Positions 42,931 to 53,114 of a DNA stretch of 64,000 nt are shown here, in pieces (within the stretch, counting starts at the first letter, position 1; each line of letters begins with the position of its first letter). The stretch comes from Rhynchopus euleeides (lineage: Eukaryota; Euglenozoa; Diplonemea; Diplonemida; Diplonemidae). The stretch spans positions 124,001 through 188,000 of the forward strand of contig OY723265.1 in assembly GCA_963210315.1 (NCBI GenBank), in the 5' to 3' direction. The notes under the pieces are model-generated. The model was given only the letters and a program-made list of their open reading frames with translations. It ran no database searches and was not told the origin of the DNA. A program made the position numbers and the translations under genes.

Positions 42931-44135
42931 CCCACACCCTACTGTGTTTTCAATAATAGTAAGACATCTCTGCCGTTGGAAGAGGAGGGGTGCGGGTGGG
43001 TGGTGGTGGTGCCCACCGGAAAAACCCGAGGTGTTGGCCGAAAGTGTCCCTGTGCTTTTTGATCTGCGCCTCTTTTTCCTTTTGATTTCGTCGCTCTTCT
43101 TTTATGCGTTTTTGGCGGCCTGCTCCCACAACCTCACACCTCCTGCTGATGATTGGCGTCGTGAGTGTAGGAGCGCGGGGAAAAACTTCCACATCGACGT
43201 GTGCGGGAAAAAAACATCGGGTGAGGGGTTGAGTTAAGGCCACACAAGAAGCGGATGTGGAACGCCGGAGCTAGGATAGCCTCAACAGAGAGGGTCGCCC
43301 CTCTAAAATTGCAGAAGAGTATCATCATATCAGTTCTCGTGCAGCAGTCTCTCAGGGGCTTATTCTGTACGGTGCAGAACCGCGACTCCAACATCGCCAA
43401 CGCTCAGAAAGTGATGGGGGGAAGACCTTCGCAACGGTGCCGAAAACGGTGTTCAACTCCTCCTAGTTATAGGAGATAAACCGCCGAGCTTTGCCGATGG
43501 TGGAGGCCACCCTTCCCCTGAGAAACACAACCTGAAGACACTACCTGTGCCCCCCCCCCCCCCCCTCCCGCTGGATCGTGAAGTGACAGCAAAGCGAGAC
43601 AACACCACCAACCCACTGCCGAAAGTTGTTTTGTTGGAAGGCAGACTCCCCACTCTTTGTGTGCACACACACCCCTTGTCTGATAAGATGGTGTGAGAGG
43701 GGTCGCAAGATCCAGCTCAAGGCACAAAAGTGTCTCTGCACTTTGTTCGGCACTTTTTTGCGTTGACGCTTCCACACTCACACTCCTGCTGATGATGGTG
43801 TCGTGAGTGAGGAGCAAGGGCGCGAAGAAGCACGTGACACTTTCCACCCACATCGAAGTGTGACGAAGAAAGTTACCCCAGTTGGCTGCGCCGAACCAAC
43901 AAAACCTCACCCGGGGGGGTGGCAGGGGCGAGGGGGAATATCGGAGGTGCAGGCAGACAACACGCATCACATACACAACCCCAGAAGCGAAAGAGGCATT
44001 CGCATGTCAGAAAAAACGGAGATAAAGGGCACGAGAGAATCACCTCTCGATGAGACAGAACCGATGAAAAAACGGAGAGGGAGGAGGGGGTGGTGGTGGT
44101 GGTCGTGGTGATGTCCCTGAAAAGGCTGATTTACG

Positions 44136-44248
44136 TAGGGTGCCCTCGCTACCAGTCACAGCTCGTCACAGCTCGTCAGTCAGTGAGGGGAAGTGGGCCG
44201 TGGCTCACTTCTTCTCACTCAGTCACACCTGGTAGCGAGGGCCCCCGT
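44136..44248. repeat. Hairpin repeat, copy 2
   Basis: GCCCTCGCTACCA at 44142-44154 pairs with TGGTAGCGAGGGC at 44230-44242. Compared with copies at 15799 and 58829, a T-A pair in the stem has become C-G. An inner stem (CAGTGAGG...CTCACT) is possible. Confidence 0.6.
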
Positions 44249-44666
44249 AGGACCTTTTCGATTTCAGGGTCGCCCAGGAGGGGGTGGGAGTGTGGGGGGC
44301 AGGGGGGCCGGGGGGAGGAGGGGGTTTTAACCCCGAAAGGGTGGCAGTGCAGCTTCATCTCTTGCTTTGAACAGCAATGACATTGTCACACGCACATATC
44401 ACCGGAGAGAGAGAGAGAGAGAGAAATCACGCACGTCGATGCGATGCTACGCACGACAGAGTGGCGTCTGACCCACATGCATCTACACCGGGTTTGTGGT
44501 GCAGTTTTGAGACAGCGCAATGTGACACACACAGCTTAAGATGGGGTGGTGGTGGCTAAGGAGGGGGTGGTGGTGTGGGGGGTGGTGGGGGGGGTTTGAT
44601 CGTCGAGAGTGAATGGAATAGCAAGTCTCCCAGCACCTTGTTGCGGGGGGGTGTGGGGGGGGGGGG

Positions 44667-45818
44667 TAGGGGGGGTCAAATGCCACCCTTTTACGTGGAC
44701 AAACACGATTTTTCAAAAAACCGGCGCAGAGGCCCCAAAGCCCCCGTAAACCCTCCAAACCCCCCCAGATCGGTCCGGAAACCCATCGAACCCCACTTTT
44801 CCACCATTCCGGGCACCTCAGGTGCCCGAATTGGGGTACCTAAATTTTGTGCCACCGTTTGGTACCGTACAGTGCCACTGTGTGGGAGGTTGGAAAAGAA
44901 AATGCCCCAACACACCACATCTGAGGGTTGCAATGCATGTTGCTTGCCAACCACGTCATCCGGTGGGTGTCAGGCGCTATGTAGGTGGCATTAGCCAGGT
45001 CTTCGATGTGTTCTGGCTTGTATATATACCTCCCTGCCACCATGCACCGGGAGGCTGCCTGTAGGTACGGAACAGTCCAGATGGTCGTGTGATTCCTGTG
45101 CAGCAGTGCTCCACAACCGGGATGTGTTGACAACGACTGTTGCAACACGAGCTGTACATTCCGGGAACACATGAAGTGCGCTGTCGTGGTACCCATTGTG
45201 CCAGAATTGGTAGTTGCTGCGGTCTACTTTGCCTGGCCCAAGAGCACTGGTACTGAACGGTGCAATATGCGTGGCGAGGTGAATACAACGGAAGCGCGCA
45301 AAGTCAATACAGCTCTCGGATGGCGGGTGGTGGTGCCACTAGTGTGTGACGTTCACTCGAGGATACAACGCATCACAATGAATCAGCAACCGTGGACCGA
45401 GTACAATACGCTCTCTGTGGCTGGTGTGGGGGACAAAGGCAGTGCCTGTGCCGCAGGCAGGGAGGTATATATACAAGCCAGAACACATCGAAGACCTGGC
45501 TAATGCCACCTACATAGCGCCTGACACCCACCGGATGACGTGGTTGGCAAGCAACATGCATTGCAACCCTCAGATGTGGTGTGTTGGGGCATTTTCTTTT
45601 CCAACCTCCCACACAGTGGCACTGTACGGTACCAAACGGTGGCACAAAATTTAGGTACCCCAATTCGGGCACCTGAGGTGCCCGGAATGGTGGAAAAGTG
45701 GGGTTCGATGGGTTTCCGGACCGATCTGGGGGGGTTTGGAGGGTTTACGGGGGCTTTGGGGCCTCTGCGCCGGTTTTTTGAAAAATCGTGTTTGTCACCC
45801 CCATTTGACCCCCCCTAG
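44667..45818. mobile_element. Foldback element: 370-bp inverted arms around a 417-bp centre
   Basis: The left arm (44667-45038) is nearly the exact complement of the right arm (45456-45818), from TAGGGGGGTCAAATG at the outer ends to GTATATATACCTCCCTGCC at the inner ends, with only a small indel near the outer edge. Both ends abut poly(G). The centre has a short open frame (45171-45503) with no recognisable product. A transcript across it would fold into a very long dsRNA hairpin. Confidence 0.85.
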
Positions 45819-46531
45819 GGGGGGGGGGGGGGTCGTGAATCAGATCCACCCCCCCCCCCCCGCAAAAAACTTAGAATTTTCCCCGGGAATCGCATAGTGT
45901 TTTATAAAAAATCGTGACCCGAGCACCCACCCACCCACCCACCCACCCCCCGCTCCATCCCCCCCTCCCCCCACACCCCTCTTGCATGTGCGTGTTCGCA
46001 CAATACATCGTGTTTGCACGCAGGGAGGCACCCAGAAACCCACCACTACCACCACCACCACCACCCCATTCCGACACACAACGTCTCTCTCTCTCTCTTC
46101 TGTGTAGCGTCTAGGGGCACGTCCAGCGTGCCTCCACTACCCAGAAGCGCACTCACACCACACCCGACATACGACATAAGACACACACATCCGCACTGCA
46201 CTGCACTGCACTGCACTACACTGCACTATACACAACACCCCTGCGAGCCTATGTGACCCTCCGATCTTCCACACAGCAACCAAATGGGGGACTGTTGATG
46301 CGTGTGCTGTGCTGTGTGTCACACAAGGGAGTGTGGCGGTGTCACGCGTTGTTCAGCCGGCCTGTGTGCAGGTGGTTCGACAGGGTGCGTGTTGTGGGCG
46401 TGCTGGGATGGCTCCTGCGTGCGCTTCCGGGAACACGGTATGTTTTGGAACCCTGCTTGGCTTTCATGCCGACCTGCGAGAGGTACTTTGGGGAGGCGGG
46501 GCGCGGCGTCCTGTTGGGGTGGGGGTGGGGG

Positions 46532-47786
46532 TCAGGTCGTATTGTTGAAAGCACAACCACCTTCCGTGACAACACTTTTGATACAATGTGATATCCTCTC
46601 GACATACTTCATGCGCAGCTCTGCTATGGATATGGGCGGCACAGGTGCCTTCTGCGGCTTGCGTGTTGCCGACACGCGTGGCGACAAGCCGCGGGTATCC
46701 TTGCGCCGCTTGGTCTGCAGCTTTGTGGCGGCGGTGTCCTCAGGGTCAAGGCAGAAGAAGTTGCGGGATGCCTCCAGCTCTGACAGGGCAGACTGCAGCG
46801 TGCGCTGCTCCTGCTCCAGAGCTGTGCAGAGACCGGCAGGCTCGCGCCGGCCCTTCCACCGCTTCTCTGCCTCGTCGACCTGCTTCAGCACCGTGGAGAC
46901 CTGAGACATGGCGGCGGTGGTGGTGGTGCAGGCCGGAACCCCTCCCCAAGATCCCTTCCCAAGTCGCGGCGAACTAACATGCTCAAAACAAGCTTTTGCT
47001 CCGGATTTGGCGGCGGCGGTGGCGGCAAACGACAAGCATGCACACAGCTGCCATACCCGTGCGATGGTGCGCTCGACGGAAGACTTGACACGCTCCACGT
47101 TGTCGGCACCTGCGCCTCGTCTGCTCGCAGAGCTCATGCTGCGGTTGGTGGGCGTGCGCACCTTGCGCGTGCCTGCGGTGGATCGGGGGGTGAGTTGGGG
47201 CCTCTTGACACACATTGAACCCCTCCCCTCCCCCACTCGGTACACCCTGCCACCCCAGCACGCCCACCTTTGAACCCAAGCAACCCCCTCACAACACCCC
47301 CGCCCCACTGCACCCTGCTGCATCACCCCACATACCTGATTGACGCCCCTGGGAGTACGCCGAAATGGAGCACGAGTCACCACGCTTTCGCGCAGACGGG
47401 GGCGCCTTGATTGCGAAGGAGGAGTTGGGCGGGGACAGGGTGTACTGCGCTGTGGAGGGGGACAGGAGCACGCTGTTGTTGTTGCTCGCGGCCTCCAGGG
47501 AAGCGACGCGCCCCTGCAGCGTCAGGATCACGGCCTCCTTCTGCTGCAGCTGCGAGTTGAGGGCTGCGATGTGCAGCTGCGCTGCTGCCGGGAGGAATGA
47601 AGGCGATGCTGCCGAGTCGTCCTTCGCCCTCGCCTTCAGGCTCGGCGACCGGGACGACACCGGGCTGCCGAACGACGAGCTGCGGCGCGGCGAACCGGAC
47701 TCCATCTCCATGATGAGCTCTTCAAGACACTCCTGCAGCTTGTCCACCTTCACACGCAGGCATGCCGCATCGTCCAACTCGCCCAT
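46532..47786 (-). CDS. Coiled-coil protein, three exons
   Basis: Exons 47786-47336, 47172-47057 and 46900-46532 (311 residues). Introns start GTATG and end CGCAG or CTCAG; the first is phase 1, the second phase 0. The N-terminal part (DDAACLRVKVDKLQECLEEL) and the segment LNSQLQQKEAVILTLQGRV are heptad-like coiled coils separated by a Ser/Pro-rich basic linker. Exon 3 holds a further coiled coil (VSTVLKQVDEAEKRWKGRR, LEQEQRTLQSALSELEASR) and a basic tail. The frame is open 19 codons upstream of the chosen ATG to an acceptor (CCTGCAG at 47844), so another 5' exon is possible. No family recognised; a cytoskeletal or spindle/basal-body role is only a guess from architecture. Confidence 0.7.
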
Positions 47787-47843
47787 CGGAAGGCCTGCCA
47801 GCACACTGGTCTTCCGCTGGCAGAACAAGCCTTCTTGTTGGCG

Positions 47844-49874
47844 CTGCAGGAGATGGTGTGAAGGATTGCGTGTGTGGTGGTGCGCTGCGCATGCACGTTG
47901 CCTTCAACAACAGAGGGCAAACCCTGCAGCAAGGAAGGGGTGGGGTTCGGAGGGGTGGGTTCAGTAGTGCTGCTGTGCTTTCTTTAGCTTCGACCACCGT
48001 CCGCAGGCTCGGGCTGCTACAAAAGAGGCCCAGCCCTGTGTTCCTGCACACACTTGTTAGGTATCATTTCGCTCCACTTCCTCTCCTGTGGGCATGCTGT
48101 CTGTGCTTTCGGTGTGCGTTGGCCTTGAAGACACAAAACACAGTGTTTTTTCCATGCCGGACGGGGGGGTACAAAGTACCCCCCCCGGCGGGGCCAGACC
48201 CCAAATGTACCCCCCCGGGGGGGTACATTTTTTTAAACTTGTTCTGTACTGAGTAAGGGGCACTTTTTGGCACGTAGGCCGCCGAAAAAATATACTCTGG
48301 CTTCGGGGAGCCCAGCTCTTTCAAATACCGACACTTTCTGGCGGAAAAGGTGTGGGTGGTGGGCCCGGGTGTGGGTCGGGAGGGTGGCCGACTACCTCCA
48401 GCCTGAGGGTCCCTGTCTGAAGGGGACCCCCTGTGGCGTATGTCTGGTGAAGTCACATCAGGTAGCCTCAGGAAGACGCAGCCATCTCACACAGAATCTA
48501 TCCACCCGCAAGGAACAGATGTTCACTACCGTGGCCTCCGGCGGCTGGGGGGCTCCGCCCCCCAGACCCCCCTGTGCTGTGTGCCTGTCTAGTAGACATA
48601 TGCCCAGCCACCGAAGGCAACCCCTTCTTTACCCCGTCCACCTGGCTGTATCAGATGGCCGAGCTGTTCAGTGCAAGCCTCAGCTACACTACAATGCCAC
48701 ACACACGTGGGCAGAGAGTGAATGCAGGGACAGGCGTGCATGCACGGGCCGGATCTCAGAGGCACTGTTGCACAAACACCTCCAGACATCAGCTACCCGA
48801 AGTGCAATGACTTCAAGGACCGCAGGGAGTACGACGGGAGGGGTGTGGGGCTAGCGCCAGCCACTTTTCTTCGGCAATTGCTGACCCCTTCGTGCCCAGT
48901 AAGACACAGCCAAGCCAGCAACGTTCACCTGTGACGACCAACCCCTCCAACTGACCTCGACCGGTATCGTGCCATCAGTTCGTTGAGACGGTCCCAAATC
49001 TGACCGTTGTATCAACATACAAAGCCCACGGGAAGACGTCTCATTGCGGTTTTCGGTGTCGGCGACGGGATAACTGTCACAGAGCTGGCACAGAAAGCCG
49101 CACAACGTCAGATTACTGCCAGAATACTGCAAATGAAGCCCTTTTCCGGACACACCATACACCTTAAAAAATGTACCCCCCCGAATCCCGATTTCCGGAA
49201 TCCTGGAAAAAACACTGAAAACAATCAAACAAAAAAATCAGCAAAACAAAATTCCAGGGGCATCTGGGGTTTAGGGCTTACGGGAGTGCTTGCCCAGGGT
49301 TGCCACCGGGAAGACGGCAACAGGGCAAGCTTTAACAGAATGTGAACAAACCACGCCATTGCCTCACCCTCCCGACAGAGGGGATCTGCGGCGAGGCCTG
49401 TGCATCGTGTGCGGTGGCATGTTCTGCTCCGACACACGTGGAAGCAGGTTAAAAGGGGTGGGTGTGTGCGAAGGGAAGATACGAAGGCGCACGCACACAG
49501 GACGGGCTAAACCGAACCTCCAGAAGAGGGGAAGCTCGGGAGACGTGACAACACCGATCGCTGGGTTTGGGAAAAGCGGTGGCCGTGGGATTTCGTTTAA
49601 CCCGACCTCACCTCGAGCCACTCCCTCGCGCAGAAGCGCGGGATGTGCGTGTGTGTGTCGGTGGGGAGGTGGGATGGTTAGCAACAGCGCATCAGGGCCA
49701 ACACTGCACTCTGTAGCTCCTGTGCAATGAAATGGACCGGATGTGGGAGCGACGATGACGGTGGCGGCCTGCAGTGAGCAGAGGATGTTTGAAGGGCAAG
49801 CATCCGATCAGCGCATCAAACAGGCGCAGGCCACACCCTTCGGCCCCGCCCTTCAGCAGGCGCCGTTGCCTCCC
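47844..49874. other. Intergenic stretch with a MITE-like element
   Basis: No gene supported. Holds palindromes such as GGGGGGTACAAAGTACCCCCC (48164-48186) and ATGTACCCCCCCGGGGGGGT (from 48205), and a GC-palindrome repeat (48517-48573). GGGGGGTACATTTTTTTAA near 48222-48240 recurs inverted near 49167-49186, possible ends of an element of about 960 bp. Confidence 0.45.
48517..48573 (-). repeat. GC-palindrome repeat, dispersed copy
   Basis: Core TTCACTACCGTGGCCTCCGG then CGGCTGGGGGGCTCCGCCCC and CCAGACCCCCCTGTG, the inverse orientation of the 6165 copies, with related flanks (GAACAGATG.. and ..GTGTGCCTGTCT). Confidence 0.85.
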
Positions 49875-51371
49875 TCAGCACCGGAGGACCGTCAGCGAGT
49901 TGCCCAGCAGGAAGCTGATGATGCAACACAGGATGGCCGTCCTGTTGTGGTACGCCCAGGATGCGTCGAAGACGGGCGGCGGCAGGCTCGAGGGGTGCTG
50001 CCACTTGACCTCCACGATCTTCTCGACCACACGCTCCTCAGTGCGGCGCTCCGCTGCAGGCATGGCTGCCGCTGCGGGGCGGGCGAACTCCGCCTGGGCA
50101 GGCGCCAGCACTGCTTGCGTCGGGGCGCTCTGCACCGGCGCGGCGGCGCTGGCAGCCTGCGCCATGCTTGCCAGTGGAGTCTTCTTCACCACCACCTTGG
50201 GCACCGCATCTGCGGCATCTCCCTTCAACACGTTGTCGGCAGGCTTCTCAGCCAGCGCCTTCGGCGCTGCCGCCGCAGCTGCGGGCGCCTTGGGCGGCGG
50301 CACAGCCTTCTGGGGCACAGGCTGTGCCGCCTGTGACCCCTTCGTGTCGTCAGAGTTCTCCGCCTCGTCATCGTCATCATCGTCGTCGCTGCTGTCGTCA
50401 CCCACACGCTGCAGGGGGGTGGTGCGCTTCTTCGGGGGCGGCTTGTTCGCCTTCGGGTCGCTCTTCCGCTTGCGCTCCTCGTCGAACTGGTGGAGGTAGT
50501 CCACCAGGTCCTTTGCCTGCTGCGGGTGGACACCGAGGTTCTCCCACACCTGCCGGTTCTTGATCGAAAGCAGCGTCATATAGTTCCAGTGGTCGGTGTA
50601 CTCCCCCTCAGACGCGAGAATCGTCTTCCCATTCATATACAGCAGCTTCAGCACCTTCACAAACAGGTCGGAGCCGAACTCCTTCTCGATGTACGCCGTC
50701 GCCTTCACCCCATCGCGGTTGAGCGCCTCTGGGTCCACACCATGCATCGCCAGGGTGACCGCCGCATCCAGCTGTATCTCTGGCAGCGTGTAGCTCCCTT
50801 CGAACAGCTTGTGCATAGAGCAGTGCAGAGCGTGGTGCATCACGGTGTCCCCGCTGATGTCGCGTGTCTCCAGCTTCGCGCCTGCCTTGAGGAGGACACG
50901 GAGGGAGTCCATCTTGCCGTGGGAGATGAGTGCGATGATGGGGGTCACGCGGTGCTCGTTGAGCACGTTGAGGTCCACCTTCTTCTCGACAAGCCACTGG
51001 ATGGAGTCAGGCGCCTTGTTGAAGCAGGCGACGTGCAGCGGCGACCAGCCATCCTTCGCCTGCAGCTTCGGGCTCCCGCCCTGCTCGAACAGCATCTGCA
51101 GGAGGCCCTTGTCGTTCGCCTTCGCTGCGAAGTGCATCGGGGTATACCCTTCGTACGTCCCTGCGGTGCTGCTGCACGGTCCATTCGGCTGCGCACCCGC
51201 TGCCAGGAGCCTCCTGACCATGTTGTGGTCCTTCCTGTTGACGGCCACGCTCAGCGGTGGGTAGCCCATCTTGTTGAAGTCGTGCACCTTCATCTTGCTC
51301 TTCTCCAGAGCAGCCTCAACGGCATCGACGTCGCCATCCTCGATCAGCTGAAAGATGTCGGCACGAGGCAT
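49875..51371 (-). CDS. Ankyrin-repeat protein with C-terminal membrane anchor
   Basis: 498 residues, ATG at 51371, eight bases after a TCCTAG acceptor, to a TGA. Residues 1-250 contain about five ankyrin repeats, with clear TPMHFAAKANDKGLLQMLFE, SPLHVACFNKAPDSIQWLV and TPIIALISHGKMDSLRVLL units. Residues 250-310 are helical. A Lys-rich and then Asp/Ser-rich acidic patch (DDSSDDDDDDDEAEN) precedes an Ala/Pro-rich linker. The last 25 residues (TAILCCIISFLLGNSL) form one hydrophobic helix at the very end, so it is probably a tail-anchored protein facing the cytosol. Partners are unknown. Uninterrupted by introns. Confidence 0.85.
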   Translation of the reverse strand: MPRADIFQLIEDGDVDAVEAALEKSKMKVHDFNKMGYPPLSVAVNRKDHNMVRRLLAAGAQPNGPCSSTAGTYEGYTPMHFAAKANDKGLLQMLFEQGGSPKLQAKDGWSPLHVACFNKAPDSIQWLVEKKVDLNVLNEHRVTPIIALISHGKMDSLRVLLKAGAKLETRDISGDTVMHHALHCSMHKLFEGSYTLPEIQLDAAVTLAMHGVDPEALNRDGVKATAYIEKEFGSDLFVKVLKLLYMNGKTILASEGEYTDHWNYMTLLSIKNRQVWENLGVHPQQAKDLVDYLHQFDEERKRKSDPKANKPPPKKRTTPLQRVGDDSSDDDDDDDEAENSDDTKGSQAAQPVPQKAVPPPKAPAAAAAAPKALAEKPADNVLKGDAADAVPKVVVKKTPLASMAQAASAAAPVQSAPTQAVLAPAQAEFARPAAAAMPAAERRTEERVVEKIVEVKWQHPSSLPPPVFDASWAYHNRTAILCCIISFLLGNSLTVLRC

Positions 51372-51560
51372 CGTTGGTGCTAGGAATCACTCACGTGAGG
51401 AGAGGGTGGAGGGGGGGGGGGGTGGGGTGGGAGAGAAGATGTGTAAGTGGGGGCACCTGGCAGGGGGTGATGGTTGTGGCACTGTGTGTGTGTGTGTTGT
51501 AGACCAGCTTCGAGGTAACTAAGAGACATGAATCAAGGCTACACTTTCAGTAATGTGTGC

Positions 51561-51831
51561 GTGTGGTTATAAAGTTTTAAGGCGGTGTCGCCCTGCACGG
51601 GCAGTAGCACCTCCCCTTCAGTATCGCACTCCCGAAGGATTCCCCAACACGACGTGACACCGGTTTCGACGCGTACTCTTCGTACCCCTCCCCCCGGCCG
51701 CGTCTCTTCAGCGAAGAACCGGGGATAATCGGACCAGGGCTAGCTAAACCCTGGTGGTGTCACGGGTGGGGTTGGAGAGGGAGAAAAGGAAGAAATGAAG
51801 TTGCGAAAAAGTCAAACACTGACACGTGAAA
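51561..51831 (+). repeat. 271-bp direct repeat S1, copy 1 (LTR-like)
   Basis: Identical to 52361-52631, exactly 800 bp away with no indel. It is rich in possible RNA stems: GTGACACC..GGTGTCAC, GACGCG..CGCGTC and CCAGGG-CTAGCTAAA-CCCTGG. It is followed by the 87-bp segment S2 (51830-51916), which also occurs at 58321-58408. Confidence 0.9.
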
Positions 51832-52360
51832 TCAATAAAAAAGGCGGTATATATCGCCCCCTTGCTGCGACGAAGACACTAAATAGTCAGGCCGCTTCAA
51901 GAGTCTTGAGGGCTTGAAGGTAGAAACAGGTTGCTGATGAGCCTCAGGAGCAGGCACCTTTTGTCCGCCCACATGACCTTCGCCCGAAGGCGAACCTCGT
52001 CCAGCTTGGCTCGATCGCCACAGAGAAGGGGATCATTCTCCGCTGTGGTGAACATCTTAAAAACCGAGGGTGCAGAGGTGGGGCAGCCCACTGGTGCGAC
52101 AGCAGACCGCCCCCGGATAGCTATAACTAGTGCATAGGAAGCATACGACGGCACACGCAACAGATGCCGAAGGCACAACGGCGGGTCACTTTTAACCACC
52201 AGAGGAGTGGCACTCCCGAGGGGTGGGGAAGGGGGGGTAGTCACAACACTTTCGAAGGAAGAAAAGGGGCAAATGGGATGTTTTGTGCAAGGTAGAAAGG
52301 AAATCACAACATGGGGCAGGGGGGTTTGCTCATCAGGCCTGGGGGATTTTGAGGGTTTGT

Positions 52361-52631
52361 GTGTGGTTATAAAGTTTTAAGGCGGTGTCGCCCTGCACGG
52401 GCAGTAGCACCTCCCCTTCAGTATCGCACTCCCGAAGGATTCCCCAACACGACGTGACACCGGTTTCGACGCGTACTCTTCGTACCCCTCCCCCCGGCCG
52501 CGTCTCTTCAGCGAAGAACCGGGGATAATCGGACCAGGGCTAGCTAAACCCTGGTGGTGTCACGGGTGGGGTTGGAGAGGGAGAAAAGGAAGAAATGAAG
52601 TTGCGAAAAAGTCAAACACTGACACGTGAAA
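52361..52631 (+). repeat. 271-bp direct repeat S1, copy 2
   Basis: Identical to 51561-51831. Directly followed by the nested DNA in place of S2. Confidence 0.9.
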
Positions 52632-52803
52632 AATTTTTTTTTGTGCGGCCTGTGTGGTTGTCTTCGTCGTTTGTCTTCTTCGACCGGACATCCCCTTCTT
52701 CTGGAGACACCGATCTACTCCATGAACCTCGAGCTGATGCTGGAGCTTTCGGGAGCCTCTGCGAGTGGGTGGCCACGTTTTCTTTGGTGGACGCACCCAA
52801 AAG

Positions 52804-53043
52804 AAAGTGTCACTTCAACTCTGCCGCTCTTTCTCTACTGTTGATACTTCGTTTGATGCGTTGACGCTTCCACACACACTTACAAACCCACTTGCCTGAT
52901 GAAGGGGGTGGTGTGTAGAGCACGTTTGGCAGAGCTGAATGACACTTTCCGCGCGAAAGTCGTGTGCGTAAAAAGTGTCACTTCAACTCTGCCGCTCTTT
53001 CTCTACTGTTGATACTTCGTTTGATGCGTTGACGCTTCCACAC
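52804..53043 (-). repeat. 3' split direct repeats B1-A2-B2
   Basis: B copies at 52804-52875 and 52972-53043 begin AAAGTGTCACTTCAACTCTG and end GCGTTGACGCTTCCACAC. Between them is A2 (52857-52974), matched by A1 at 57721-57837 at the other end of the element. Confidence 0.9.
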
Positions 53044-53114
53044 CCAGGACCCTCTTCCGGAGGGACGTGCTCGCGCACCGGTTGGTCATGTAATCATACG
53101 GTGCCGAGTGCGGG

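Larger units (their letters stand above)
39796..46531. other. Gene-free 6.7-kb region of repeats
   Basis: No host gene supported. Contains the second 162-bp block (39855-40016), a GC-palindrome repeat (41880-41939), A/T-rich runs with hairpin CGGGCGCGCTTCGCGCGCCCG near 41797-41819, extreme G/C palindromes (42060-42175), an 83-bp-type tandem motif (42725-42930), two degenerate retroelement-end repeats (about 43107-43212 and 43757-43872), a hairpin repeat (44136-44248), the long foldback (44667-45818), (CCCA)n near 45925-45950 and TGCAC pentamers near 46194-46230. Confidence 0.5.
51372..52803. other. Region upstream of the ankyrin gene, made of repeats
   Basis: Holds poly(G) at 51408-51422, a 15-bp direct repeat partner (51551-51565), two 271-bp identical repeats and an 85-bp element part, all described separately. 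No host gene. Confidence 0.6.

Noticed and set aside
52857..52974. Hammerhead ribozyme in the A repeat (CTGATGA ... GAAA)
   Set aside because: The two core boxes are about 50 nt apart without a stem II between them, and related copies do not keep both boxes.
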